Source: Pseudomonadota bacterium
GTDB taxonomy: Bacteria; Pseudomonadota; Alphaproteobacteria; Reyranellales; Reyranellaceae
Direction of reading: 5' to 3'
NCBI GenBank assembly: GCA_018240745.1
Contig: JAFEFF010000082.1
Location: 1-55,896, forward strand
DNA: 55,896 nucleotides
Part shown: positions 24,795-33,865 of the stretch, one piece after another
Position numbering within the stretch: the stretch's first letter is position 1
Layout of the letters: the number at the start of each line of letters is the position of its first letter
Program-made: the position numbers and the translations under genes
The notes under the pieces: model-generated
The model's database searches: none
What the model was told of the DNA's origin: nothing
The model's input: only the letters and a program-made list of their open reading frames with translations

Positions 24795-24948
24795 TCAGGC
24801 TCCTTATGGCTGTTAGCGACCCGGAGTTCGAAAACCGGCCGGATCTAGCCGGCCCGAAAACCCCATGAGAGGAGCGGACCGGCAAGGAGACGGGGTCGAT
24901 TTAGACCCCGAAGAGCGGCGGTTATATACGCAAATCCCTCGAAAGCAA
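24795..24948 (-). promoter_or_regulatory. rpsF operon promoter and structured leader
   Basis: On the minus strand, TTGCTT (24943-24948) and TATAAC (24921-24926) are separated by 16 bases, a good sigma-70 promoter. The roughly 120-base leader holds two hairpins: CGGGGTC/GACCCCG (24891-24897/24904-24910) and GGCCGG/CCGGCC (24837-24842/24849-24854). AAGGAG precedes the rpsF start. The leader could host the S6:S18 autoregulatory site known from other bacteria; this match was not verified. Confidence 0.6.
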
Positions 24949-25019
24949 GGCATTCCGGCGGGGGGCCGGCTCGGGTATAGGGACCGCGAAACAAGGGCAA
25001 AACCGGGAGAAACGCCCCC

Positions 25020-25961
25020 ATGAGCCGCGCATTCGTCTTTCCGGGACAGGGTTCCCAGGCCGTCGGCATGGGCGCTGACCTGGCCAGCGCCTTCGCGACC
25101 GCCCGCGACGTCTTCCACGAGGTCGACGAGGCTCTGAAGCAGAATCTGTCGAAATTGATGAGGGAAGGGCCCGAATCCGACCTGGTTCTGACCGAGAATG
25201 CCCAGCCAGCCCTGATGGCGGTCAGCGTCGCCGTGATCCGGATCCTCGAAAAGGACGGCGGCAGGCCGTTGCAGGGCCTGGCCAGCCACGTGGCCGGCCA
25301 TTCGCTGGGCGAGTATTCGGCGCTGGCGGCGGCCGGGGCGCTGCAACTCGCCGATACCGCGCGGCTCTTGAAGCTGCGTGGACAATCGATGCAAAAGGCG
25401 GTGCCGGTCGGCGTGGGTGCCATGGCGGCGTTGCTCGGCATCGAACTCGAGGGGGCGCTGCAGGCCTGCAAGGAAGCGGCGCAGGGCGAGGTCGTGGCGG
25501 TGGCCAATGACAATGGCGGCGGGCAGGTCGTGGTGAGCGGCCACAGGGGGGCGGTCGAGCGCGCGATCGAGGCTGCGAAGCTGCACGGTTCCAAGCGCGG
25601 CATGCTGCTGCCGGTGAGCGCGCCCTTCCACTGTCCGCTGATGCAGCCCGCTGCCGATGCGATGCAGGAGGCGCTCGACAAGGTCAGCCTGTCGACGCCC
25701 AGCGTGCCGCTGATCGCCAACGTCCTCGCCTCGGAGATCACCAATCCGGCGGATATCAAGCAGCGGCTGGTCGAGCAGGTCACCGGCATGGTGCGCTGGC
25801 GCGAGAGCGTGCAGTACATGAAGACACAGAAGGTCGAAGCACTGGTCGAATGCGGTACCGGCAAGGTGCTGTCTGGCCTGGTGCGGCGCATCGACAAGGA
25901 GATGACGGGTATGGCGCTCAACGCGCCGGCCGACATCGAAGCCTTCCTCAAGACCGCATAA
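25020..25961 (+). CDS. fabD: Malonyl-CoA:ACP transacylase
   Basis: This 313-residue enzyme moves malonyl groups from CoA to acyl carrier protein. GQGSQ lies at residues 10-14, the nucleophile Ser95 is in GHSLGEYSA and the catalytic His204 is in SAPFHCPLM. QPALMAVS and VVVSGHRGAVE are also family motifs. It leads the fabD-fabG-acpP-fabF cluster and diverges from rpsF. The 225-base gap carries the rpsF promoter; a TATAGG near 24975 is a possible but weak fabD -10. Confidence 0.96.
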   Translation: MSRAFVFPGQGSQAVGMGADLASAFATARDVFHEVDEALKQNLSKLMREGPESDLVLTENAQPALMAVSVAVIRILEKDGGRPLQGLASHVAGHSLGEYSALAAAGALQLADTARLLKLRGQSMQKAVPVGVGAMAALLGIELEGALQACKEAAQGEVVAVANDNGGGQVVVSGHRGAVERAIEAAKLHGSKRGMLLPVSAPFHCPLMQPAADAMQEALDKVSLSTPSVPLIANVLASEITNPADIKQRLVEQVTGMVRWRESVQYMKTQKVEALVECGTGKVLSGLVRRIDKEMTGMALNAPADIEAFLKTA

Positions 25962-25976
25962 AGAAGGAGTCCGTCG

Positions 25977-26714
25977 ATGTTCGATCTTGGCGGCAAGACG
26001 GCCCTGGTGACGGGCGCTTCGGGCGGCATCGGCGGGGCGATTGCCCGCGCGCTGCACAGGCAGGGGGCGACGGTGACCCTGTCCGGTACGCGGGCCGATG
26101 CGCTGGAGCAGCTCAGGGGGTCGCTGGGCGAGCGCGCCCATGTGGTCGCGGCGAGGATGGACGATCCGGCCGACATCGATCGCCTGGCCAAGGAGGCCGA
26201 GGCGGCAATGGGCAAGCTGGACATCCTGGTGAACAACGCCGGGATCACGCGCGACAACCTGTCGATGCGGATGAAGGACGAGGAGTGGGAAAAGGTGCTG
26301 CAGGTCAACCTCACCGGCACCTTCCGCCTGATCCGGGCGGCGATCCGCGGCATGATGCGGCGGCGCCATGGCCGGGTGATCAACATCACCTCGATCGTCG
26401 GCGTCACCGGCAATCCCGGCCAGGCCAACTATGCGGCGGCCAAGGCGGGCCTGATCGGCATGTCCAAGTCGCTGGCGCAGGAGTTCGCCTCGCGCGCAAT
26501 CACCGTTAACTGCGTGGCGCCGGGCTTCATCGCCACGCCGATGACCGACGTGCTGACCGACGACCAGAAGAAGGCAATCCTCGGTCGCGTGCCGGCCGAG
26601 CGGCTCGGGACGCCCGAGGAGATCGCCGCAGGCGTCGTGTACCTGGCCAGCGACGAGGCTTCCTACGTGACCGGCCAGACCCTCCATATCAACGGCGGCA
26701 TGGCGATGATTTAG
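25977..26714 (+). CDS. fabG: 3-oxoacyl-ACP reductase
   Basis: This 245-residue NADPH-dependent SDR reduces 3-oxoacyl-ACP. It has TGASGGIGG (12-20), NNAGITRDN, catalytic Ser139, Tyr152 and Lys156 (YAAAK), and the C-terminal GVVYLASDEASYVTGQTLHINGGMAM typical of FabG. The exact SDR assignment rests on both sequence and position between fabD and acpP. AGAAGGAG precedes the ATG. Confidence 0.95.
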   Translation: MFDLGGKTALVTGASGGIGGAIARALHRQGATVTLSGTRADALEQLRGSLGERAHVVAARMDDPADIDRLAKEAEAAMGKLDILVNNAGITRDNLSMRMKDEEWEKVLQVNLTGTFRLIRAAIRGMMRRRHGRVINITSIVGVTGNPGQANYAAAKAGLIGMSKSLAQEFASRAITVNCVAPGFIATPMTDVLTDDQKKAILGRVPAERLGTPEEIAAGVVYLASDEASYVTGQTLHINGGMAMI

Positions 26715-26845
26715 GGAAAAGGCCGGCAAGTGCCTGATTTCGCGGGCTTTCCACCGCTGGTTTTGGCCAAATAGCTATGTTAAGGGAGCCGCGAAATCGC
26801 CGGCCCTCGGGCGAACGACCTTGAAGAGACGGGAAGGACAAGAAA

Positions 26846-27085
26846 ATGAGCGATATTGCCGAGCGCGTTAAGAAAATCGTCGTCGAGCACCTCGGCGTCG
26901 AAGCGGCGCAGGTCAAGGAAGACGCCAAGTTCATCGACGACCTCGGTGCCGACTCGCTCGACACGGTCGAGCTGGTGATGGCCTTCGAGGAAGAGTTCTC
27001 GATCGAGATCCCGGACGACGCGGCGGAGAAGATCCAGACCGTCGGCGACGCCATCAACTTCATCAACGCGAACGCCAAGTCCTAA
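26846..27085 (+). CDS. acpP: Acyl carrier protein
   Basis: This 79-residue acidic protein has the phosphopantetheine site DSLDTVE with Ser37, in the conserved [18 protein letters not shown] helix. It carries growing acyl chains for the neighbouring fab enzymes. It is preceded by a 131-base gap after fabG and GGGAAGGA upstream of its ATG. A separate promoter in that gap is likely, because acpP is usually expressed far above the flanking genes, but no clear consensus is visible. Confidence 0.97.
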   Translation: MSDIAERVKKIVVEHLGVEAAQVKEDAKFIDDLGADSLDTVELVMAFEEEFSIEIPDDAAEKIQTVGDAINFINANAKS

Positions 27086-27118
27086 ATCCCATTCGTTCGG
27101 CGCAAAGGCAGACGGACG

Positions 27119-28375
27119 ATGCGACGAGTCGTCGTAACGGGCATGGGCATGGTGACGCCGTTGGGTGACGGGGTCGACACCAACTGGCGCAAGCTGATGG
27201 CGGCGGAGTCCGGCATCCGCGCGATCCAGGCGTTCGATACCTCCGATCTCGCGACCAAGATCGGGGGCGAGGTCCCCCAGGGCGACAAGGAGAGCGGCCT
27301 GTTCAACGCCGATCTCTACATGCTGCCGAAGGACCAGCGGAAGGTCGACAAGTTCATCGTCTTCGCGATCGCCGCGGCCAAGCAGGCGGTCGAGGACTCC
27401 GGCTGGAAGCCGACTGATGAGGAGGGCCTCGCGCGCACGGGTGTGATGATCGGCGCGGGCATCGGCGGGTTGAGCACGATCTACGAGACGTCGCTCGTCC
27501 TGAAGGAGCGCGGCCCGCGCCGCGTCAGTCCGTTCTTCATCCCGTCGGCGCTGATCAACCTCGCCTCGGGCCAGGTCTCGATCGAGTACGGCTTCAAGGG
27601 ACCGAACCACTCTGTCGTCACCGCCTGCGCCACCGGCGCTCACGCGATCGGCGACGCCGCGCGGCTGATCCAGCTCGAAGATGCCGACGTAATGGTGGCG
27701 GGCGGTGCCGAGGCCGCGATCTGCCGGATCGGCATCGCCGGCTTCAACGCCTGCAAGGCCCTGTCGACCGACTTCAACGACACGCCGACCGAGGCCTCGC
27801 GGCCCTGGGACAAGCGCCGTGACGGCTTCGTCATGGGCGAGGGCGCGGGCGTGGTGATCCTCGAGGAGTACGAGCACGCCAAGAAGCGCGGCGCCAAGAT
27901 CTACGCCGAGATCCTGGGCTACGGCCTGTCGGGCGACGCCTATCACATCACGGCTCCGTCCGAAGATGGCGACGGCGCGCAACGCGCCATGAAGGCGGCG
28001 CTCAAGCGCGCCAATCTCGGTACCGATCAGATCGACTACGTCAATGCCCATGGCACCTCGACCATGGCAGACGTGATCGAGCTCGGTGCGGTGAAGAGAA
28101 CCTTCGGCGCCGACGCCTACAAGCTCTCGATGTCGTCGACCAAGTCGGCCACCGGGCATCTGCTGGGCGCCGCCGGCGCGATCGAGGCGATCTATTCGAT
28201 CAAATCGCTGATCGAGCAGACGGTTCCGCCGACTCTCAATCTCGACGAGCCCGACGCAGGCTGCGACATCGACCTGGTGCCAAAGCAGGCCAAGCAGCGC
28301 AAGGTCCGCTACGCGCTCAGCAACTCGTTCGGCTTCGGCGGCACCAACGCCTGTCTGATCGTCGGCCCGGTCTGA
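27119..28375 (+). CDS. fabF: 3-oxoacyl-ACP synthase II
   Basis: This 418-residue condensing enzyme has nucleophile Cys170 in VVTACATGAHAIGD, a His in NAHGTSTM (about 305) and a second His in KSATGHLLGAAG (about 340), the Cys-His-His triad of KAS II. GFGGTNACL closes the thiolase fold. It elongates acyl-ACP with malonyl-ACP and controls chain-length and temperature response. It follows acpP by 33 bases and precedes mltG by 17. Confidence 0.97.
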   Translation: MRRVVVTGMGMVTPLGDGVDTNWRKLMAAESGIRAIQAFDTSDLATKIGGEVPQGDKESGLFNADLYMLPKDQRKVDKFIVFAIAAAKQAVEDSGWKPTDEEGLARTGVMIGAGIGGLSTIYETSLVLKERGPRRVSPFFIPSALINLASGQVSIEYGFKGPNHSVVTACATGAHAIGDAARLIQLEDADVMVAGGAEAAICRIGIAGFNACKALSTDFNDTPTEASRPWDKRRDGFVMGEGAGVVILEEYEHAKKRGAKIYAEILGYGLSGDAYHITAPSEDGDGAQRAMKAALKRANLGTDQIDYVNAHGTSTMADVIELGAVKRTFGADAYKLSMSSTKSATGHLLGAAGAIEAIYSIKSLIEQTVPPTLNLDEPDAGCDIDLVPKQAKQRKVRYALSNSFGFGGTNACLIVGPV

Positions 28376-28392
28376 TCCACGGAGGCTGAGTC

Positions 28393-29442
28393 ATGCTCAG
28401 CTTCTTCCGCTGGGTCCTGTTCTTCATCGTCCTGCTCGTCACCATCCTCGCCGGCGGCCTGTATCTCGGCCATCGCATGCTGGTGGCGCAGGGGCCGCTG
28501 GAGAAGAACCACAACGTGGTGATTCCGCGAGGCGCCGGACCCTCCACCATGGCCAAGGTCCTGAAGGAGGAGGGGGTGATCTCCCACCCGCTGCTGTTTC
28601 GCATCGCACTGATGATCGATCCCAATCCCAAGCCGATCAAGGCTGGCGAGTACGAGATGCCGGCGCATGTTTCGATGGCGAGTGCCGTCGAGGTGCTGCA
28701 GTCGGCCAAGATGGTCCAGCGGCGCCTCACCGTGCCGGAGGGGGCGACCACCGCCGAGATCCTCGAACTGGTACGCAAGACCGACGCGCTGAGCGGCGAC
28801 ATCACGATCGACGTCAAGGAAGGCGACCTGCTCCCGGAGACCTACTTCTATTCGCGCAACGACACGCGCGATTCGGTACTGACACGCATGAAGGAGGCGA
28901 TGGACAAGACCCTCGACGAGGCGTGGCGCAAGCGCTCGCCGGGCCTGCCGCTCGCGAGCAAACGCGACGCGCTGGTCCTGGCCTCGATCATCGAGAAGGA
29001 AACCTCGGTACCGGCCGAGCGTGCGAAGATTTCCGCGGTCTACATCAATCGCCTGCGGCTCAGGATGAAGCTCGAGAGCGATCCGACGACGATCTACGGC
29101 CTGACCGGCGGCAAGGGCCTGCAGGGCCGCGAGCTCACCCGCGCCGACTTGGCATCGAATTCGCCGTACAACACCTACGTCGTCGCCGGCCTGCCGCCGG
29201 GGCCGATCTGCAATCCAGGGCGCGCCTCGATCCTGGCGGCTGTGTCGCCGACGCCTCGCGACCACTCGCTGTACTTCGTCGCCGACGGCCAGGGCGGGCA
29301 CGTCTTCGCCACCAACGTCTACGAGCACAATCGCAACGTGGCGCGCTGGAAAGAGATCCAGCGCCAGAAGCTGGAGCAGGCATCGCCGCCGCCCCAGACG
29401 CCGTCGTCGCCACAGGCGCCTCGGCCACAGCCAAAGCCGTGA
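28393..29442 (+). CDS. mltG: Endolytic murein transglycosylase MltG
   Basis: This 349-residue inner-membrane protein has one N-terminal helix (about residues 6-26), a LysM-like region (NHNVVIPRGAGPSTMAKVL), and the YceG/MltG catalytic domain: LPETYFYSR, LASIIEKETSVPAERAKISAVYINRLRLRMKLE, SDPTTIYG, SPYNTYVVAGLPPGPICNPG. The catalytic Glu is in the SIIEKE block. It cuts nascent glycan strands and helps terminate their synthesis. The tail is Pro/Gln-rich. It follows fabF, a common placement. Confidence 0.94.
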   Translation: MLSFFRWVLFFIVLLVTILAGGLYLGHRMLVAQGPLEKNHNVVIPRGAGPSTMAKVLKEEGVISHPLLFRIALMIDPNPKPIKAGEYEMPAHVSMASAVEVLQSAKMVQRRLTVPEGATTAEILELVRKTDALSGDITIDVKEGDLLPETYFYSRNDTRDSVLTRMKEAMDKTLDEAWRKRSPGLPLASKRDALVLASIIEKETSVPAERAKISAVYINRLRLRMKLESDPTTIYGLTGGKGLQGRELTRADLASNSPYNTYVVAGLPPGPICNPGRASILAAVSPTPRDHSLYFVADGQGGHVFATNVYEHNRNVARWKEIQRQKLEQASPPPQTPSSPQAPRPQPKP

Positions 29443-29443
29443 C

Positions 29444-30145
29444 ATGCCCGCGGTTCTCCTGGCGCTCGCACTGCTCGCGGCCCTGGGGTTCGGCATCTTC
29501 TGGTTCCTGCGCGCCAATCCGTCCTCGGTCGCCCGCCGGCTGCGGCCGATCCTGGCGCTGCTTGGCCTGATCGGCATGGCCGGCGTGCTGATCCTGGGCG
29601 TGCGCTTCCTGCCGGAAGTGTTGCCGGAGCTGTTGGGCATAGCCGGTGTGCTGGTGACAGGCCTGATCGCGCGCTGGTTGCGCCAGCGGCCGAGCGGCGG
29701 CTTCAGCCAGCCCGGTACGGGCCAGCGCACGGAAGTGCGGACCGCCTTTCTCGAAGCGTGGATCGATCATGCCACCGGGGACGTCGGGGGCCGCGTGCTC
29801 ACCGGCCGCTTCGCGGGCCAGACGCTCGACAGCCTGCCGGAGGGCGACCTTCGCGCGCTCCATGCCGAATGTGCAGCCGATGCCGACTCGCTGCGGGTGC
29901 TCGAATCCTATCTCGATCGTCGGCTCGGTGCGGATTGGCGCAAAGCCGAACCGCCGCGCGGGCCGCGGGTCGACATGTCTCGGCAGGAGGCGCTTGCGAC
30001 CCTGGGCCTGCAGGAAGGCGCGACCGAAGAGGATATCCGCGCGGCTCATCGCCGGCTCATTGTGCGGATGCATCCGGATGCCGGCGGCAGTGCGGAGCTT
30101 GCGGCCCGCATCAACCGCGCGAAAGATGTACTGCTCGGGGTATGA
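29444..30145 (+). CDS. Membrane-anchored J-domain protein
   Basis: This 233-residue protein has hydrophobic helices at about 2-22 and 36-78 and a C-terminal J domain (about 182-233) with the HPD tripeptide at residues 210-212 (RMHPDAGG) and ARINRAKDVLLG. The layout resembles the Pam18/TIM14-like DnaJ proteins seen in alphaproteobacteria, which recruit DnaK to membrane sites. The middle (EAWIDHATGDVGGRVLTGRF) is also conserved in such proteins. It begins one base after the mltG stop. Confidence 0.85.
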   Translation: MPAVLLALALLAALGFGIFWFLRANPSSVARRLRPILALLGLIGMAGVLILGVRFLPEVLPELLGIAGVLVTGLIARWLRQRPSGGFSQPGTGQRTEVRTAFLEAWIDHATGDVGGRVLTGRFAGQTLDSLPEGDLRALHAECAADADSLRVLESYLDRRLGADWRKAEPPRGPRVDMSRQEALATLGLQEGATEEDIRAAHRRLIVRMHPDAGGSAELAARINRAKDVLLGV

Positions 30146-30249
30146 CTTGCGGCGCGGTGGCCGCTATGGCATCAACCGCCGCCGTCCGGCCCGGACAAAT
30201 CGTTGATTCAGCTTTCAAATATTGTTCTTCGAAAATGAGGTCCAGCGAC

Positions 30250-31128
30250 ATGGCCCAGCGCGTCCGTAAAGCCGTCCTGCCGGTCGCTGGCCTCGGTACA
30301 CGGTTCCTGCCGGCAACCAAGGCGATGGCCAAGGAGATGCTGACGGTCGTCGACCGGCCGCTGATCCAGTACGCGGTCGAGGAGTGCCTCGCGGCCGGGA
30401 TCGAGGAGTTCGTGTTCGTCACCGGTCGCAACAAGGGCGCGATCGAGGATCACTTCGACCATGCCTACGAGCTCGAGGCGACGCTCGCCCAGCGCGGCAA
30501 CAAGCAGGCCGAGCTGAAGCAGGCGGAGCAGGCGACCATCAAGCCCGGCAATGCGATCTTCACCCGCCAGCAGAAGCCGCTCGGCCTCGGCCACGCGGTG
30601 TGGTGCGCCAAGCCGTGGATCGGCCGCGAGCCGTTCGCCGTGCTGCTGCCCGACGAGTTGATGGTCGGCACGCCGACCTGCACCGCACAGCTGGTCGCCG
30701 CCAGCGAAACGACCGGCGGCAGCGTGGTCGCCGTGGTCGAGGTGCCGCGCGAGCAGACCAAGAGCTACGGCATCGCAGCCATCAAGGGTGAGAAGAACGG
30801 CCTTGCCGAGATCACGGGTCTCGTGGAGAAGCCCAGGCCGGAGGAAGCACCGTCGAACTGGGCGTTGATCGGCCGCTACGTGCTGGAACCCGAGGTGTTC
30901 GACCATCTCGACCGCCACGAGACCGGCGCGGGCGGCGAGATCCAGCTCACCGACGCTCTCGCGAAGATGATCGGCGGCAAGCCGTTCCATGCCATGCGCT
31001 ACAGCGGCGGGCGCTATGATTGCGGCAACCGGCTGGGTTTCCTGGAGGCGAATGTCGCCGTGGCGCTCGGCCGTGCCGATACGGCGGGAGAAACGCGGGC
31101 GCTTCTCGAGCGGCTGCTGAAAGGCTGA
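30250..31128 (+). CDS. galU: UTP-glucose-1-phosphate uridylyltransferase
   Basis: This 292-residue nucleotidyltransferase makes UDP-glucose. The N-terminal loop is VLPVAGLGTRFLPATKAMAKEML. GLGHAVWCAKPWIG, LLPDELM and VEKPRPEEAPSNWALIGRYVLEPEVF are the GalU signatures, close to the E. coli length (302). I use the ATG at 30250, which follows GAGGT; an in-frame ATG at 30235 would add five residues. It starts a sugar-nucleotide group with ugd and a phosphomannomutase. Confidence 0.94.
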   Translation: MAQRVRKAVLPVAGLGTRFLPATKAMAKEMLTVVDRPLIQYAVEECLAAGIEEFVFVTGRNKGAIEDHFDHAYELEATLAQRGNKQAELKQAEQATIKPGNAIFTRQQKPLGLGHAVWCAKPWIGREPFAVLLPDELMVGTPTCTAQLVAASETTGGSVVAVVEVPREQTKSYGIAAIKGEKNGLAEITGLVEKPRPEEAPSNWALIGRYVLEPEVFDHLDRHETGAGGEIQLTDALAKMIGGKPFHAMRYSGGRYDCGNRLGFLEANVAVALGRADTAGETRALLERLLKG

Positions 31129-31132
31129 AGCG

Positions 31133-32443
31133 ATGCGTATCGCCATGATCGGGTCGGGCTATGTCGGACTGGTGTCCGGCGCCTGTTTCGCCCAGTTCGG
31201 CCACGACGTGGTCTGCATCGACAAGGATTCCGAGAAGATCGCGCGCCTGCACAAGGGCGAGATCCCGATCTACGAGCCTGGTCTCGACAAGATGGTGGCC
31301 GACAACGTCAAGGCGGGCCGCCTCGATTTCACGACCAGCCTGGCGGTGGCCGACGCCGACGCGGTGTTCATCGCCGTCGGCACGCCGACGCGCCGCGGTG
31401 ACGGCCATGCCGATCTGACCTACGTCTATGCTGCCGCAGCCGAGCTCGCCAACGCGATCAGCGGCTACACGGTGGTGGTGACCAAGTCGACCGTGCCGGT
31501 CGGCACCGGCCGCGAGGTCGCGCGCATCATCCGCGAGACGCAGCCCTCGGCCCAGTTCGACGTTGCTTCCAATCCGGAGTTCCTGCGCGAGGGGGCGGCG
31601 ATCGAAGATTTCATGAAACCCGACCGTGTCGTGATCGGCGTCGAGAGCACGCGTGCGCGCGAGGTGATGGCGGCGATCTACCGGCCGCTCAACCTGATCC
31701 AGACTCCGATGGTCTTCACCAACATCGAGACGGCCGAGGTCACCAAGTACGCCGGCAACGCCTTCCTCGCGACCAAGATCACCTTCATCAACGAGATCGC
31801 CGACCTGTGCGAACGGGTCGGCGCCGACGTGCACGACGTGGCGCGCGGCATCGGGCTCGACGGCCGCATCGGCCGCAAGTTCCTGCACCCGGGGCCGGGC
31901 TTCGGGGGCTCGTGCTTCCCCAAGGACACGCTGGCGCTGGCCTACACGGCGCGTGAAGTGAACGCGCCGCAGACCATCGTCGAGCAGGTCATCGAGGTGA
32001 ACAACGGACGCAAGAAGCGGATGGCGCGCAAGGTCATCGACTTCTGCGGCGGCTCGGTGGCGGGGCTGACGATCGGCGTGCTGGGCCTCACGTTCAAGCC
32101 CAATACCGACGACATGCGCGATGCGCCCTCGCTCGACATCGTGCCGGCGCTGCAGGCGGCCGGAGCGAAGATCGTGGCCTTCGATCCCGAGGGCATGACC
32201 GAGGCGGCGAAGCTCCTGAAGAACATAACCTTCGCCAAGACCGCCTACGAGGCGGCGTTCGAGGCGGACGCGCTGGTTGTGATCACAGAGTGGCATGAGT
32301 TCCGCGGACTCGATCCGCGGCGTATCAAGCAGGTCATGCGACAGCCCCGCATCATCGACCTGCGCAACATCTTCAATCCCGAGGAGATGCGCGGACTGGG
32401 CTTCGCCTACGAAGGCGTCGGCCGTCCCAGGCCGCGCACCTGA
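31133..32443 (+). CDS. ugd: UDP-glucose 6-dehydrogenase
   Basis: This 436-residue NAD enzyme oxidises UDP-glucose to UDP-glucuronate. The N-terminal Rossmann motif is GSGYVGLVSG. The catalytic Cys261 is in GPGFGGSCFPKD. Other family blocks are SNPEFLREGAAIEDF, EVTKYAGNAFLATKITFINE and GLTFKPNTDDMRDAPS. It follows galU by four bases, so substrate is made next door. UDP-glucuronate would feed capsule, exopolysaccharide or lipid A modification; none of those genes is in the window. Confidence 0.95.
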   Translation: MRIAMIGSGYVGLVSGACFAQFGHDVVCIDKDSEKIARLHKGEIPIYEPGLDKMVADNVKAGRLDFTTSLAVADADAVFIAVGTPTRRGDGHADLTYVYAAAAELANAISGYTVVVTKSTVPVGTGREVARIIRETQPSAQFDVASNPEFLREGAAIEDFMKPDRVVIGVESTRAREVMAAIYRPLNLIQTPMVFTNIETAEVTKYAGNAFLATKITFINEIADLCERVGADVHDVARGIGLDGRIGRKFLHPGPGFGGSCFPKDTLALAYTAREVNAPQTIVEQVIEVNNGRKKRMARKVIDFCGGSVAGLTIGVLGLTFKPNTDDMRDAPSLDIVPALQAAGAKIVAFDPEGMTEAAKLLKNITFAKTAYEAAFEADALVVITEWHEFRGLDPRRIKQVMRQPRIIDLRNIFNPEEMRGLGFAYEGVGRPRPRT

Positions 32444-32464
32444 CAGTCATTGCGGAGCCAATTG

Positions 32465-33865
32465 ATGAGCAAGACGGGCCACAAGTTCGATTCGACGATC
32501 CTGCGCGAGTACGACATTCGCGGAGTTGTCGGCAAGACGCTGCATCCGGCCGATGCCAACGCGATCGGCCGCGCCTTCGGCACGATGGTTAAGCGCAACG
32601 GTGGCAAGCAGGTGGCGCTGGGCTTCGACGGCCGTTTGAGCTCGCCCGAATTGGCGAGGGCCTGTGTCGAGGGCCTGACCTCGACCGGCATCGACGTCGT
32701 GGAGATCGGTCTCGCCGCCACGCCGATGCTCTACTTCGCGGTCTGGCACCTCCAGACCGACGGCGGGATCCAGATCACGGGCTCGCACAATCCGCCCGAC
32801 TTCAATGGCTTCAAGATGATGATGGGCAAGAAGTCGTTCTTCGGCGCCGATATCCAGAAGCTGGGCGAGATCGCTGCCAAGGGTGACTTCGAGACCGGCG
32901 AGGGCCGGGCCGAGAAGAAACCGGTCCTCGAGGACTATGCCGCGCGGCTGCTGAAGGACGTGAAGCCCGGCCGCAAGCTCAAGGTCGCCTGGGATACCGG
33001 CAACGGCGCGGTCGGCGTCTCGATCCGCGCCGTCGTCGACAAGCTGCCCGGCACGCATTTCATCCTCAACGAGAAGGTCGACGGCACCTTCCCGTCGCAC
33101 CATCCGGATCCGACGGTTCCGGAGAATCTCAAGCAGATCCAGGCCAAGGTGAAGAAGGAGGGTTGCGACCTCGGCATCGCGTTCGATGGCGACGGCGATC
33201 GCATCGGCGCGATCGACGGCAAGGGGCGCATCCTGTGGGGCGACCAGCTGATGATCCTGTGGGCGCGCGACGTGCTGAAGCAGCGTCCGGGCGCGACGAT
33301 CATCGGCGACGTCAAGGCGAGCCAGGCGCTGTTCGACGAGATCCAGCAGGCGGGGGGCACGCCGCTGATGTGGAAGACCGGTCATTCGCTGATCAAGACC
33401 AAGATGGCCGAGCTCAAGGCGCCGCTGGCCGGCGAGATGAGCGGCCACGTCTTCTTCGCCGACACCTTCTACGGCTTCGACGATGCGCTCTATTGCGGCC
33501 TGCGGCTGCTGAACATCGTCGCCGCCGGCAAGGAGAGCCTGGCGGAAATGCGCGACAAGCTCCCGCAGCTCGTCAATACCCCGGAGCTGCGCTTCGACTG
33601 CCCCGAGGAGCGCAAGTTCAGGATCGTCGACGAGGTCAAGGCGCGGTTGAAGCAGGCCGGCGCCAAGGTGAACGACATCGACGGCGTGCGTGTGAGCACG
33701 CCCGACGGCTGGTGGCTGCTGCGCGCTTCCAACACCCAGGCGGTGCTGGTGGCGCGCTGCGAGAGCGCCAACGAGGCCGGCCTCGAGCGGCTCAAGACCG
33801 ACCTCAAGGCGGCGCTATCGGCGAGCGGCGTCAGCCTGCCGGACGAGGCGAGCGCGCACCACTGA
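32465..33865 (+). CDS. Phosphomannomutase/phosphoglucomutase
   Basis: This 466-residue alpha-D-phosphohexomutase has the phosphoserine loop ITGSHNPPDFNGFK (Ser107), the Mg-binding DGDGDR, the sugar loop GEMSGHVFF and a C-terminal phosphate-binding loop near VLVARCESANE. GEMSGH favours the bifunctional PMM/PGM (AlgC/ManB) class over strict PGM. It supplies mannose-1-phosphate or glucose-1-phosphate, the latter for GalU two genes upstream. I start at the ATG with CGGAG upstream; a TTG 15 bases earlier is in frame. Confidence 0.92.
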   Translation: MSKTGHKFDSTILREYDIRGVVGKTLHPADANAIGRAFGTMVKRNGGKQVALGFDGRLSSPELARACVEGLTSTGIDVVEIGLAATPMLYFAVWHLQTDGGIQITGSHNPPDFNGFKMMMGKKSFFGADIQKLGEIAAKGDFETGEGRAEKKPVLEDYAARLLKDVKPGRKLKVAWDTGNGAVGVSIRAVVDKLPGTHFILNEKVDGTFPSHHPDPTVPENLKQIQAKVKKEGCDLGIAFDGDGDRIGAIDGKGRILWGDQLMILWARDVLKQRPGATIIGDVKASQALFDEIQQAGGTPLMWKTGHSLIKTKMAELKAPLAGEMSGHVFFADTFYGFDDALYCGLRLLNIVAAGKESLAEMRDKLPQLVNTPELRFDCPEERKFRIVDEVKARLKQAGAKVNDIDGVRVSTPDGWWLLRASNTQAVLVARCESANEAGLERLKTDLKAALSASGVSLPDEASAHH

